Shown piece after piece: positions 53,954-64,000 of a DNA stretch of 64,000 nt. The stretch is from Pratylenchus scribneri (lineage: Eukaryota > Nematoda > Chromadorea > Rhabditida > Pratylenchidae). The notes beneath the pieces are model-generated. The model worked only from the letters and a program-made list of their open reading frames with translations, was not told where the DNA came from and searched no databases. The position numbers and the translations under genes were made by a program. Position 1 is the first letter of the stretch; each line of letters begins with the position of its first letter. The stretch is taken from the NCBI GenBank assembly GCA_030063045.1, contig JAQSEB010000043.1:186001-250000 (forward strand). The letters run 5' to 3'.

Positions 53954-56479
53954 ATGGCTGAACAACAAAATGAAAATGCATCGGCGCCTGCTGCGCTTTC
54001 TTTCGGACAAATTTTCTGGCAAATGGCCGAAAAATTATCAGCAATGGAACAGGAAATGGCCGATTTGAAGAAGAATGGGAACAAATTGGAGAAAGAAAAT
54101 GAACAAATGAAGACGCAAATGGCACAATTGTGGGCCGAAAATCGCGAATTACGTGCAAGCAAGGCCGATAAAAATACGGTTTGTAATTAATTATAAAATT
54201 TGAACAAAAATATTTTGGAAATTTTCAAAAATAAGTTTGTCTAGGGAAATTTTGGTACTAAATATGAATATGAACTTATTGCCAGTCATATTTGGCAATC
54301 TTGGTAAGGGGCAATGCCAACATTTGATAAAGGTGACCTATCCCAATGGTAAATGTTGGCATTAAACTTGCCAAAATTGGAATAAATGTAAATAAAATGG
54401 GATGCCTAAATATCGATAGGGATTAGGGAAATATTTATTTAAAATTAAACTTTTTTGAAAGTTTTACTATTGAATTGATATAAACTAAATGAAATTATGC
54501 AAATTTAGCTGGAAAAGATGTCCGATTGCATTGCCGAAATGAATATCGCAATTCAATGCCAACATTTGACGCCGAATAACAAATGGGCTTTTGAGGAAAA
54601 TGAGCAATATTTGAGCATTGTGTTTGTGGCCGACAGCAATGGACTTGGTGTGGAAAAATATTCTGCCCGCTCGAATCGTAATTTTTTTTTGTTTTAAAAT
54701 TTTTCATTAAAAATTCCTTAATCTTTCTTGATTTAATAATGAAATTTAGCCAATCCTGCAAAATAGCTGTATGAAAAAAATTTTTTTGATTATTTTCAAA
54801 AATTATTTTCTGGTGTTTTTCGGGTACTTAGAACACAATCTACATCAATTTTGACCTATCTCTTAACATCTTGGTAAGAAAATGGCAACTTTTACCAAGA
54901 AAATAACAAGGGCAATTTTCGAAATATTTTTAATGTAGCTATATTATAGTATAGCTCATTCAAGATTTTAGATTTAATGCAGCTCGGCGAACTGAATCTA
55001 ATGGTACCATTTTTATAAGGTAATATCCAGTTATTGGCAAGTTATACCAAAAGAAATATATGTCTTGGTAAATTATTTGACTTCTAATTTGCCAATAACT
55101 GGATATTATCTTATGAAAATGATACTATTAAATTCAGCACCTCGAGCTGCGTTGAATGAGCTAAATATGGCTATATTCAAAATATTTCGAAAATTGGCCT
55201 TTGTCACTGCTTGGAATTTTCTTGTTTTAAAAGTCAGCATTTTCTTACCAAAATGGTAAGCTACGACAAAACGGATGTCAGATTCGTGTTTTATGCATCC
55301 GAAAACCACCAGAAAACAATTTTTGAAAAAAATCAAAAAAATTTTTTCCGGACAGCAATTCTGCAGGATTGTCGAAATTTAATTATAATTAAATTGTAAG
55401 AAATAAAAAATTATGCCTATTTATAGGAAAATGGAATTCAATTCGCGCCGAAAAGCCTGTTCCGGACTTCAAATGGAATGTCACAAAACCATATATCGCA
55501 TTCTATTTTGAGTCAAAATTTGTCTATGTGACAGACACAAAAAAGTATGTTTTATAAAAATATTGAAAAAAGTTCTATGAAATTATTTTTATAAATTTTT
55601 AATATTAACCTACATTTTAATTAGAAAAAGCTTTTTTTTTGAATTAAAATTTGCAAATAATTAATTATTACTCATTAAAACTACATAATTTTTCGAAAAT
55701 TCATTAAAATCATAAAACACTGAAAAAATTAATTTTTATTTCAGGATTCAAGTTGGATTTTGCGATAAGAAATTTCCACTCAATGGCACCTATATCGGAA
55801 ATCAAAATTTTTCTATTGGGATTTGTCACAAAGGCGGAATGCGAGTGAATGGGGAATTCAAACCCTTTGCAAAGATCAATGGAGAAATCGACGATTTTAA
55901 TGGCAAAGTGGTTGGCGTTGGTCTGATTCATTCACCGGCGAATTCATCATTGAAAGCATTTGCCAGTTGCCAGGGACATTATTTGGGTAAAAATTTAATT
56001 AAAATCTTAAAAACTAAACCCAAGCAAATATTAGCTTTAACAAGTTTATTAATATTTAATGGTCCATTCATCTGGTTAGGATGAGCTGATTAGAGAAAGA
56101 ATTAATTTTGATGGAAATTTTCAAAGTTACTTGCCATTTTAAATTTTTGCCTTTCCGAAAATTAACTTCCCCAAAATAGATCAAAATCTAGCGCCATTTT
56201 CATTTCTTTCCAATTCAAGTTTAATTAATCAATATTCAATAATTTTCAAAAAAGCTGAGTTTATAGCTTAAAAAATTGTTTAGCCAATATTTGCTAACTT
56301 TGACGTTTTAAATAAATAATAATTACTCATCTATTTTTAAAGGATCGATTGAATTACCCGGCAATTTTTGCAAATTGAAATTATATCCGGCTGCCAGTCT
56401 GTTCTATAAGGACGATGAAATTGAGACAAACTTTGGCAAAAGTAAATGGGCCTTCAATCCATATCAATTGGTCCAATGA
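53954..56479 (+). CDS. Coiled-coil plus SPRY-like (B30.2-type) domain protein
   Basis: Five in-phase exons (53954-54178, 54509-54677, 55427-55544, 55745-55986, 56343-56479), 296 residues. Residues 18-70 form a coiled coil (MAEKLSAMEQEMADLKKNGN, EKENEQMKTQMAQLWAENRE). From about 95 the sequence follows a SPRY fold: NGLGVEKYS, KWNSIRAEKPVP, IQVGFCDKKF, KVVGVGLIHSP, FASCQGHYLG, then the hallmark LYPAASLFYKDDEIETNFGK. No signal peptide, so it is probably intracellular, unlike secreted SPRYSEC effectors. SPRY domains bind partner proteins; the partner is unknown. Intron 2 carries a large fold-back element. Confidence 0.8.
54749..55373. mobile_element. 625-bp fold-back element in an intron of the SPRY-like gene
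   Basis: Left end GCCAATCCTGCAAAATAGCT and right end (read inward) GACAATCCTGCAGAATTGCT. The flanking 8-bp repeat is GAAATTTA (54741-54748, 55374-55381). The arms extend almost to the centre (for example ATATCCAGTTATTGGCAA and TTGCCAATAACTGGATAT), so the transcript would form a very long hairpin. Confidence 0.82.
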
Positions 56480-57131
56480 ACAAATTGACAATGACAAAAA
56501 TGATGAATGATATAAATTTATGAAAATTAGCAATATTTTTCCATAATTTGTTTGCATTTTCCAACATTCTTTGACGCAATTATTTATTTTTGACGATGAT
56601 CATATTTACATATTTTTTATAAAGAAAACCCAATATTAAAAAGTTTTAATTATAAATTTTGGATAAAATGGAAATAAACGGATTTATATGTACCAAAAAG
56701 TTTTCGGCAAAATTTCTTAAAACATACAAAATATTGATCAAAAACCATTAAAATATATAATTTTTCGATTTTATGACATTTTTGGAGGGCAATTTTTGCC
56801 AAAAAATGCCAAAATATGCATATTATATGCATTTGCATATAAATCCACCCCCTAGAGATAAAAAAAATAAATTACTCTAAATTTCAATGATGGCCATAAA
56901 ATTATGCATTCAAACAATTTCAACCAATTTACGATACTAATTTCCTTTTAATTTTCCAAAAATATTAAAAAATAAAAAGAAAAATTGAAAATAATTGAGA
57001 ATAATGGGAAAGAATGCATAAAATATTTTTTAATAAATTTTAAAGGGAATTAAGGGCTTTTTAAAATTGATGAAAATCAAAATTGAATTTTATTCTTGCG
57101 TTATCAAAAAAATTTCACATTTTGGTTAAAA
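56480..57131. other. Spacer
   Basis: AT-rich 3' flank of the SPRY-like gene; no gene seen. A TATGCATATTATATGCATTTG segment at about 56813 is palindromic low complexity. Confidence 0.4.
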
Positions 57132-57751
57132 ATGAATTATTTAATTCGAATTTTATTCATCATTTTATTGATCAATTGATTGCCATTAACATTGTTGTTG
57201 ACACAATCAAATGCTATGCACAATACCCGGATAGCGGGGAAACCAAAAAAGATTGCCCGACAATGAATTTATGTTTCAGAGCTTTTTGCTACCCAGATCG
57301 CCGTAATATTTTATTTAATTTAGAAATTGAAATAATAATATACCGAAAAGGACGAAATTGTCTTAAAAATTTTTCATTTACAAAAATATTCTTCGTTTTT
57401 AGGCCTTACAATTTTTATAGGAAAATGCTTTAAAAGTTAGTAGATTTGGTCATTCTGGCATTTAAAAATGTTGATTTTTGACAGGGGAAATTTTTGAGCA
57501 AATAAATTATTTTTAATCAAATAATTCCAAAAGTTAGTTATTTTTGCACGAAAAAATTATTGTTTAAAAATTAGGCGGCCATCTCTAAAAATTTTAAAAA
57601 AAACAACATTTGGTCATTTTTTGAGTAAAGTATAGGCAAATTATTAAATTTTCCCTTTTTAGTGTTTCGCTACTGCACACTGAACGAGAATGTTTGTAAA
57701 AGTTATCCAAAATGCGAATGCCGAATTTGCAACACTGATTATTGCAATTAG
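57132..57751 (+). pseudogene. Ly6/uPAR-like Cys-rich protein, apparently frameshifted near its start
   Basis: Two exons join in phase, ending at 57302 and running 57663-57751. The mature region has ten Cys in a three-finger-like pattern: KCYAQYPDSGETKKDC, LCFRAFCYP, then YCTLNENVCKSYPKCECRIC and the diagnostic end CNTDYCN. Such proteins are secreted or GPI-linked. The only good start (57132, Met-Asn-Tyr then hydrophobic residues RILFIILLI) lies in another frame and meets TGA at 57177. A one-base change near 57170-57180, or an unseen 5' exon, separates the signal peptide from the domain. Whether this is a pseudogene or a sequencing error cannot be told. Confidence 0.6.
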
Positions 57752-58216
57752 CATGAAATGGCAAAAAAATGGCAATGATAAATTTTATTTTTTTCAAATA
57801 TATTTGATGAAATTGAAATCCAAATAAAGTTTACACAAATTATTTCAAAAAGAAATTAAAAATTGATTTTATATTCTATCATTATAGAAGGAAGGATCAT
57901 CATTTAGCCAACACCAACACAGTTACAACTAATATTGGAAATTGAAAATTCAAAAATTTATTTGATTTTGGTCTAAGCAAATTAAAAATAGAATACACCT
58001 AAAAATCCACTACATGATGAATATATTAATAGAAGGACCTGGGCATTTGAACGTTGGACGAAAGGCAACAATATAAGGAGTCCGTTTCTTGCACAAAACC
58101 AATTTGGCAATCAAAAAGTACAGGTCAAGTGGGACGGTAGCATGATATGCGATTATGAGTGCTGGCCCTTGGTCAGGAATGTGATCCAGGCCATGAATTT
58201 CGTATCCTTATTATAA

Positions 58217-58617
58217 ATTTTGCAATTAGAGACCGGAACGTTAGCTGAGGTGGCGCCGGGCCCAGTACCTTAACTGGATATGCCTCAACCTACTGGAACT
58301 TGCTCCCGTTTATAATATACTCATAATGGTTTTAGTTTCAATTAAATAGCAGACTTTTAACTATATTAGATATTAATTTTATTTAAATTGGTTTAGAATT
58401 AATGGCATTATTCCCAAAATCACTGAAATTTCACCAAGTTATAATAAGGACATTATAAAAGTTTTAATGGCATAATAACTTCACCAATTCTAAACTAATC
58501 TAAATAAAATTATATTAGATTGCTGCCCTTGATTCAGTTCTTAATGATTAATTGCAAAAGTTGGCTGTTTCTAAATAACTCAAGTCTGGGCCCCATTCCG
58601 GTCTCTCTTTGCAATAT
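58217..58617. mobile_element. Imperfect fold-back element (about 400 bp)
   Basis: Ends TTGCAATTAGAGACCGGAA and complement of TTCCGGTCTCTCTTTGCAAT pair. Inner arms pair imperfectly: ATTTTATTTAAATTGGTTTAGA around 58375 against TCTAAACTAATCTAAATAAAAT around 58490. GGGCCCAG/CTGGGCCC also match. No target duplication identified. Confidence 0.55.
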
Positions 58618-59085
58618 AGTGTTAAGAGAGGAAGATTAAATTGTGTAAAATTATTATTACCATGCCATATTTTGCCGACGAGATTACTAAAAAATAAAAA
58701 TGTGTGCAAATTTATCGTAAAAATTCCACTTTACTTACAAAAATTTAGACACATTTGCCCTGGCGCCATCCCAAGCACTGGAAGTGTACTTAAAATGGAG
58801 AGATTGTTTTCATCTGGATTTTGACTTAAAATTGAATGGAATCTTTTATTTTGATTATTGTATTATTGGTTTCATGAAACTTGCGGACTGGAATTTAGGA
58901 AAAATAAGATTATTTATGGGGATGATATGTTATAAATAATCCCCGCTTTTAACACTTCCAAAATCCAAATGGATATTAAATTCGGCGTCTCACACCGTAT
59001 TTAATTTTTTGAAATTTAATTTAATTATTTTGGTCCGTTTGAGCTTTTTATCTTATTGGATATTTTGAGAATGGACATTATGAAT

Positions 59086-59193
59086 ACCATAAATCCTCTA
59101 TTTAATATCCCTGGGGCTACTAATTTTCATTGACACTCTAGAGGAGGCTACAAATAGGGAGGGAGATATTAATGGAGGATTTACGGTATCTGT
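59086..59193. mobile_element. Small fold-back element (about 108 bp)
   Basis: ATACCATAAATCCTC and GAGGATTTACGGTAT are inverted, followed inward by TATTTAATATCCCT and AGGGAGATATTAATG, and by GGGGCTAC and a matching GAGGCTAC region. Probably a miniature element. Confidence 0.55.
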
Positions 59194-59507
59194 TGTAATT
59201 CAAGTCAATAAAACAATTATAGACAAAAGTAAACCTCTTCTTGTAGAATTCCCTTAAAGAGACCGTAAAAGTTCAAATATATGGCACTGCTGATAATGAT
59301 GAAGAAGATCAGAAGAATGGGAAAGATGAAGAAGGTCAAAATAGGGAACAAAAGAAACAACAAATACTGAACATATTAATTAATGAAATAGAAAGAAAAT
59401 AAAAACAAACCTCCCAATGCCATATTATTGTGAATGGCATATTATGGCCTAATTATTATGCAGTTCCGGAGATTAATTAATAAATTAATTCATTTTTTCC
59501 TTTAATT

Positions 59508-59788
59508 TTGCACTAGCGCTATACGCCTAATTATGATGGTTGTTATAAAATAAATCGACATGAAAAGAACCGGATATTAATGGTTGTGCTTTGCGGCGTA
59601 TTCTATATCTATTCTATTGGAAATTGGAATGAATGCTGCGCAAGAATATCGCGCATTATTTTCCGTTCGAGCAAAAATGACCGATGTATGGTGGCAGCTG
59701 CCCTCTGAGGAACGTGGGCACAATTATCGACACGCGAAGGACGAAGGGAACAGACAAGAACTGGAATGCAACAACGGTTTAAACTAAT
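59508..59788 (+). CDS. Exon-like block, unknown
   Basis: After TTTTGCACTAG, a frame opens (YTPNYDGCYKINRHEKNRIL, then ECCARISRIIFRSSKNDRCM) and closes at 59699-59701. An overlapping frame (59584-59787) is also open. The GC content is higher than the surroundings. I cannot choose a frame or name a family. Confidence 0.25.
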
Positions 59789-60186
59789 AGAAAGAAAATC
59801 CAATTTCCAATTAATGAAGTTCCTTTCCTTATTATCAAATTTATGAATGAAGAGAACAGACAAATAAAATATTTGAAGATTTATAAAATGTACTTTTAAA
59901 TTAAATTGAGAAATTTGGAAATATCTTAATACTTTCATTAGGATAATAAACTTGCTAAAATATTTTTTTATTTTTTAGAGTATTTTTGTATATAAGTGAA
60001 TGTTTAGAATTAGTACGAATAGAGATATTTTCACCCACTTTTTAATCATTTGTTTTGCAGAAAAATTTTAATTGTAAATCAATTTGACAAATTTAAAAAA
60101 ATCCTTGATCAAATTTATTTCGAATGAATCGTGAAATGTGAATAATAAAAAAAACTTATATAGAGAAAAAATACATTTATTACATA

Positions 60187-60618
60187 TTAAGAACTCAATT
60201 CTAATGTTGTTGGGATTGGTGTTATTTGATTTAAAGTTTCTTCATCTTCCACACTTTGGCTCGATTCTTTATGCAATTTTTGTGTCTCATCAACATCTGT
60301 TGAATTTTTACTGCATTCTTTATCACTTTTTGCCGTTTTCGATGTTGTTGTGAAATTCTTCATTAAACCGGCTGTGTCAAAACTCGATTGGAATGATATT
60401 TCGCGGGCAACAATGGCACCACAACCACTTTTTTGGGGAACAATTTCAATAAAATTATGTCTTTCTTCTGATGTGTTTATTGCATTTGCATTTATTACAT
60501 CGAATTCTGCATCAATTTCGGATAGCTCAATTGTTTTTATTTGGGATTGGGATGAATGTTGCTGTTCTTCCATGGATGTTGAGGTCAATGATGATGTTTT
60601 ATTCGCTTTCGTTGCCAA
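60187..60618 (-). CDS. Last exon of an unrecognised Ser/Thr-rich protein
   Basis: The frame is open from a TTATTTTCAG acceptor (60619) for 143 codons to the stop at 60187. It is acidic, Ser/Thr/Gln-rich, with STSMEEQQHSSQSQIKTIEL and a single Cys-containing patch IVPQKSGCGAIVAREISFQS, which looks conserved. No upstream exon was found between 60660 and the fold-back element at 60.87 kb, which may separate it from its 5' part. Confidence 0.5.
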   Translation of the reverse strand: MATKANKTSSLTSTSMEEQQHSSQSQIKTIELSEIDAEFDVINANAINTSEERHNFIEIVPQKSGCGAIVAREISFQSSFDTAGLMKNFTTTSKTAKSDKECSKNSTDVDETQKLHKESSQSVEDEETLNQITPIPTTLELSS

Positions 60619-60867
60619 CTGAAAATAAGATTTTTTTGTTAAAAAATCACATTTAATTTTCTAAATTAAATATCAAAAACCAAAACTATTTAAACAATCG
60701 CCCAAGGTGAAAACTGTCCTATTTTGGCCTATATTCCATTTTCTGGTTTTCCAATCAAATCGATTATAATTCTTTTTCTAAGTAACAAGTTCGAAATCAT
60801 TAATCTAATATTAAATTAACAAACATATGAAATTGCACTAATTCCACCTACACCTATATATATATAA

Positions 60868-62338
60868 CGGGATAATATTTTTTTTGCAACCCAATTTATT
60901 TTTTTTTGCAACCCGCTTTTAAAATATTTTTATTTGCAACCCGAATTATTTTTTTTTGCAACCCCATTGGATTTTTTGTCTTTAACATTTGTAAATTATA
61001 TAAAATTGTTTGTAATATTGGAATTTGGATAAAATGGGATTAATAAAGGTAAAAATGGACCAAAAAGGGGTGCGCGGGATATATCCAGATATATGGGGAT
61101 TAAGGTGGATATAGAGGGATTAAACCGGATTAAGCCCCTAAATAGAAGGGGAACGGCTCGGTGAACCATTGGAAGGTCGGGAATGTGCCTGAGTGTGCAC
61201 GGGATATAGTCGGATATATGGGTATTAGGGTGGATTAAGAAAGATTAAGGAGGATATAGGGGGATTAAGCCCTGAAATAGATGGGAAATAGTCTGGAGGG
61301 CTAGTGGAAGGTCGGGGAAATGGGCCGAAGGCACAGGGGTGCGTGGGATTAAGCCGGATAAATGGGGATTAAGAAAGATTAAGAGGGATTAAGCCGGATT
61401 AAGCCGCGAAATTGATTGGAAATGGCCCGGAGGGCCAGTGGAAGGTCGGGGAAATGGGCCGAAGGCACAAGGGTGCGTGGGATTAAGCCGGATAAATGGG
61501 GATTAAGAAAGATTAAGAGGGATTAAGCCGGATTAAGCCGCGAAATTGATTGGAAATGGCCCGGAGGGCCAGTGGAAGGTCGGGAGATGGGCTGAAGGCC
61601 CTGAGAATACGCGGGATATACCCTGGTATAGTGGGATTAAGGTATAGGAGGATTAAGCTGGATTAAGTCCCGGAATAGAAGGGCGCGAGCCGGTCTTGGG
61701 CTGTTTTACTTCCGGCTTCGCGAGATTTCTTTGCTCCGAACCCCTAAACCCTAACCCCTAGCCCCTAGAACCCGTGCTGTCCCTAAGCATAACCCGTACC
61801 CTTGCCCCTAAATAGGCATAATCCAACTTAATCCCCCTACATCTGGCTTAATCCCACGCACTCTAAGGACCTTTGTCCACTTCTCCGATCTTCCAGTGGC
61901 CTTCCGGACCATTTTCCATCCATTTCGGGGCTTAATCCGGCTTAGTCCCTCTTAATCCTCCTTAATCCCCCTATATCCGGCTTAATCCCGCGCACTATCA
62001 AAGCTTTCGGCTCATTTCTGTACCATCCCTAATCCATCCGAATCATCACCCATCCATTTCATACATTAATCCCCTTTAATCCGACCATATCCACCCCAAT
62101 CCCCATATATCCGGATATATCCCGCGCACCCCCTTTTGGTCCATTTTTACCTTTATTAATCCCATTTTATCCAAATTCTAATATTACAAACAATTTTATA
62201 TAATTTACAATGTTAAAGACAAAAAATCCAATGGGGTTGCAAAAAAAAATAATTCGGGTTGCAAATAAAAATATTTTAAAAGCGGGTTGCAAAAAAAAAT
62301 AAATTGGGTTGCAAAAAAAATTGGCGTCCTATATATAA
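60868..62338. mobile_element. Large fold-back (MULE-like) element with GGATTAAG repeats (about 1.47 kb)
   Basis: Long inverted termini of about 245 bp (60870-61115 and 62095-62335), starting with TTTTTTTTGCAACCC repeats, pair almost perfectly. TATATAACGG occurs just outside both ends (60858-60867 and 62332-62341), a 10-bp target duplication as in Mutator-like elements. Inside, a unit of about 138 bp rich in GGATTAAGCCGGATTAAG is tandemly repeated (61300-61590), with the complement (CTTAATCC) in the right half. No transposase ORF. Confidence 0.75.
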
Positions 62339-62341
62339 CGG

Positions 62342-62596
62342 CAAGAAGGAGGGGGTAGAACTGTCATTTTGAGCCCCCTCCCTAGAAACTAGAGTAGATC
62401 GTAGTCGGTTTTTTGACTGTCTCGGTTTTCATTTTCTCAAACCGACCACCATCTAATCAACTAAAAACCCCATATGCTCGCCCCCCACCCCCCCCCCCCC
62501 CCATACTCCAAGACAGTCTACTAAATCTTAGAATGTTATGTAATCTTTTCGGTAAACCATTTCCAAAACGTTAAGCATGTTTGCTTTCATCATCAG
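62342..62596. other. Spacer with poly-C tract
   Basis: No gene seen. A run of 14 or more C at about 62490-62505 occurs in an otherwise mixed sequence; such runs are prone to length errors. Confidence 0.4.
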
Positions 62597-63082
62597 CCGA
62601 AATTGGAGTTAGAATTCATTAAACAAATTTCAATTGCACCAAGCATTTTGGTGGCCAATTCGCCTTCATCATCAAAATCACATGAACACAAAAAAGGGAA
62701 TGTTGATGATGCTCACATTAATCAATCAGCAGTAGATGACGTTGAATGTTAGCGCTCAAAAATCTCTAATCGAATCGAAACGGAATTCACTTTCATTTTT
62801 GACCACCTCAACTTCAACCCAACAACCATCCACTACATCGGAACAAAATTCTTCTATTGGGGTGATAGATGAACAAATGGCCGTACGATTATTGGCCAAA
62901 TATGGGTTAATTTTAATTAATTCAAAAAATAAATTTATTCCGTTTTGTGTAGGAAACGTATTCATTTGTATAATGTTGATGCGGATGGATGTGTTCGACA
63001 ACAAATGAAACAAGCCGCTGAATTAGAAAATGGGAAAAAGGTTTTCTTACAAAGAGATTTAAAAAATATTTTGTTGAGATAA
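62597..63082 (+). CDS. 3' end of an unrecognised gene, one-base frame break
   Basis: An exon begins after TTTCATCATCAG (PKLELEFIKQISIAPSILVA) and meets TAG at 62750. The downstream frame, open from about 62736, continues (SLIESKRNSLSFLTTSTSTQ, IDEQMAVRLLAKYG) to a donor at 62906. It then joins in phase to the last exon 62953-63082 (KRIHLYNVDADGCVRQQMKQ, ending LKNILLR). One base near 62745-62752 separates the two frames. Family not recognised. Confidence 0.5.
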
Positions 63083-64000
63083 CAAATTTTTCAAATAACT
63101 CATTTGAAATGGTTTTATGTTATAAATGTCTGAAAAAACAAAACATAATAGGTGGACATAATTTGGCAAGTACTTAGATGATGATTAGGGAGTGAATATT
63201 TATGCCATACAATTATAAAATAGGTTTTTTTTATGAACCTCAAATTAAAATAGTTTCGATGAATCTCAAAATAGTTTTTTTTTTTGGTTTATCTTTTTTT
63301 TATAATAAATTTTTCCATCAAAAAATGCCAAATAGGTCAAAAAATTACGTTAACAACAGGAAAATGGTACCACTTTTTCTTAACATAAATCTAATATTTA
63401 CTTAAAAATTGATGAAAATTTCAAGTAAACTTTTAATAAACCTCGATACTTCAGCAAAAAGATTAATAATTAAATTATTTACGAATTATAATGCATTTTT
63501 TATTGGCCAAATTATCCAAAAGAAGGCAACATTTTGCATTGTTGTTTGTTTTCATTGAATGATTTGCTCGAAATGGATGGCATAAAAACAGTAAATTGCG
63601 GTGATTTCGATGGTAGAACATTTGCTGATGAGGGCTGTGGCCTTTCCTGCTGATTGTAGACATTTTTAGTAGACAATACATTTTGCTTAGTAAATTGGCA
63701 AAAAAAAAATGAATTTATGAAACTTTTTTAAATTGAAAAAATAATGATTGAACAAATTGGAAAATGTTATGCAAGAAAAACATTTTTTTCGTTAAAATAT
63801 AAATATGATAATAGAAAACAATTTCATCGATTCAATAAATTAAAATACATTTTTTAATTCAAAATTCTTTAATTTTAGAACATTTTTAAACAAAAAAATT
63901 GTGTTCTTCTCCTCTCATTTAGGAATAAAATATTGTCCGGTTTTTGTACCGGCAACAATTTTGATAAGTGCACATTTTTGTAATGAAATTTGTTGATCGG
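63083..64000. other. AT-rich end of window
   Basis: A reverse-strand open frame at 63475-63681 and an alternative frame there look weakly coding, without clear splice sites. I see no gene that I can support. Confidence 0.35.

Noticed and set aside
59609..59938. 109-codon reverse-strand ORF
   Set aside because: Overlaps the forward exon-like block and lacks splice or start signals; neither strand could be preferred.

Overview
The window looks like nuclear DNA of a nematode, probably a free-living or plant-parasitic rhabditid or tylenchid (inference). It is AT-rich. Protein genes are split by many short introns with TTTCAG/TTTTAG acceptors, and several start codons follow an acceptor-like TTTCAG directly, as expected for trans-splicing. 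The gene families fit: a giant muscle Ig protein, a serpentine chemoreceptor, a Ly6/uPAR-like protein and Gly/Cys-rich secreted proteins. Exon models were built by hand; where a model is called phase-consistent, every junction kept the reading frame.

Layout. 1-7059 (+): 3' end of a titin/twitchin-type gene, 25 exons and six Ig domains. 8421-10384 (-): an unrecognised multi-exon gene. 11559-12324: a non-autonomous hAT transposon with a perfect 8-bp target duplication. 12649-26248 (-): a four-exon gene for a predicted secreted protein. Its second intron carries a 12.1-kb Polinton/Maverick (13076-25204) with terminal inverted repeats and a perfect 6-bp target duplication (TCTGAT). 27407-28304 (+): a second predicted secreted protein, divergent from the first. 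28858-36238: an LTR retrotransposon with gag but no recognisable pol. Its gag is split by a hAT-like element that itself contains a further inverted-repeat element. 37248-45911: three paralogous secreted Gly/Cys-rich genes, one expanded by a 33-bp coding minisatellite. 48075-50187 (+): a 7TM chemoreceptor. 50.5-53.4 kb: three more inverted-repeat elements. 53954-56479 (+): a coiled-coil plus SPRY-like gene with a 625-bp fold-back element in an intron. 57132-57751 (+): a Ly6/uPAR-like gene, apparently frameshifted. 58.2-62.4 kb: fold-back elements and two partial genes. 62597-63082 (+): 3' end of an unrecognised gene.

The Polinton encodes a packaging ATPase, two small capsid-associated-type proteins, a chromodomain integrase, a minor-capsid fragment and a coiled-coil protein on the + strand. 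A protein-primed DNA polymerase in nine exons and a small Cys-motif protein lie on the - strand. I find no major capsid or protease gene. The polymerase lacks motif B and its C-terminus and has a frameshift, so this copy is probably non-autonomous. The clearest unusual structure is a secreted-protein gene whose coding exons stay in phase across an entire Polinton.
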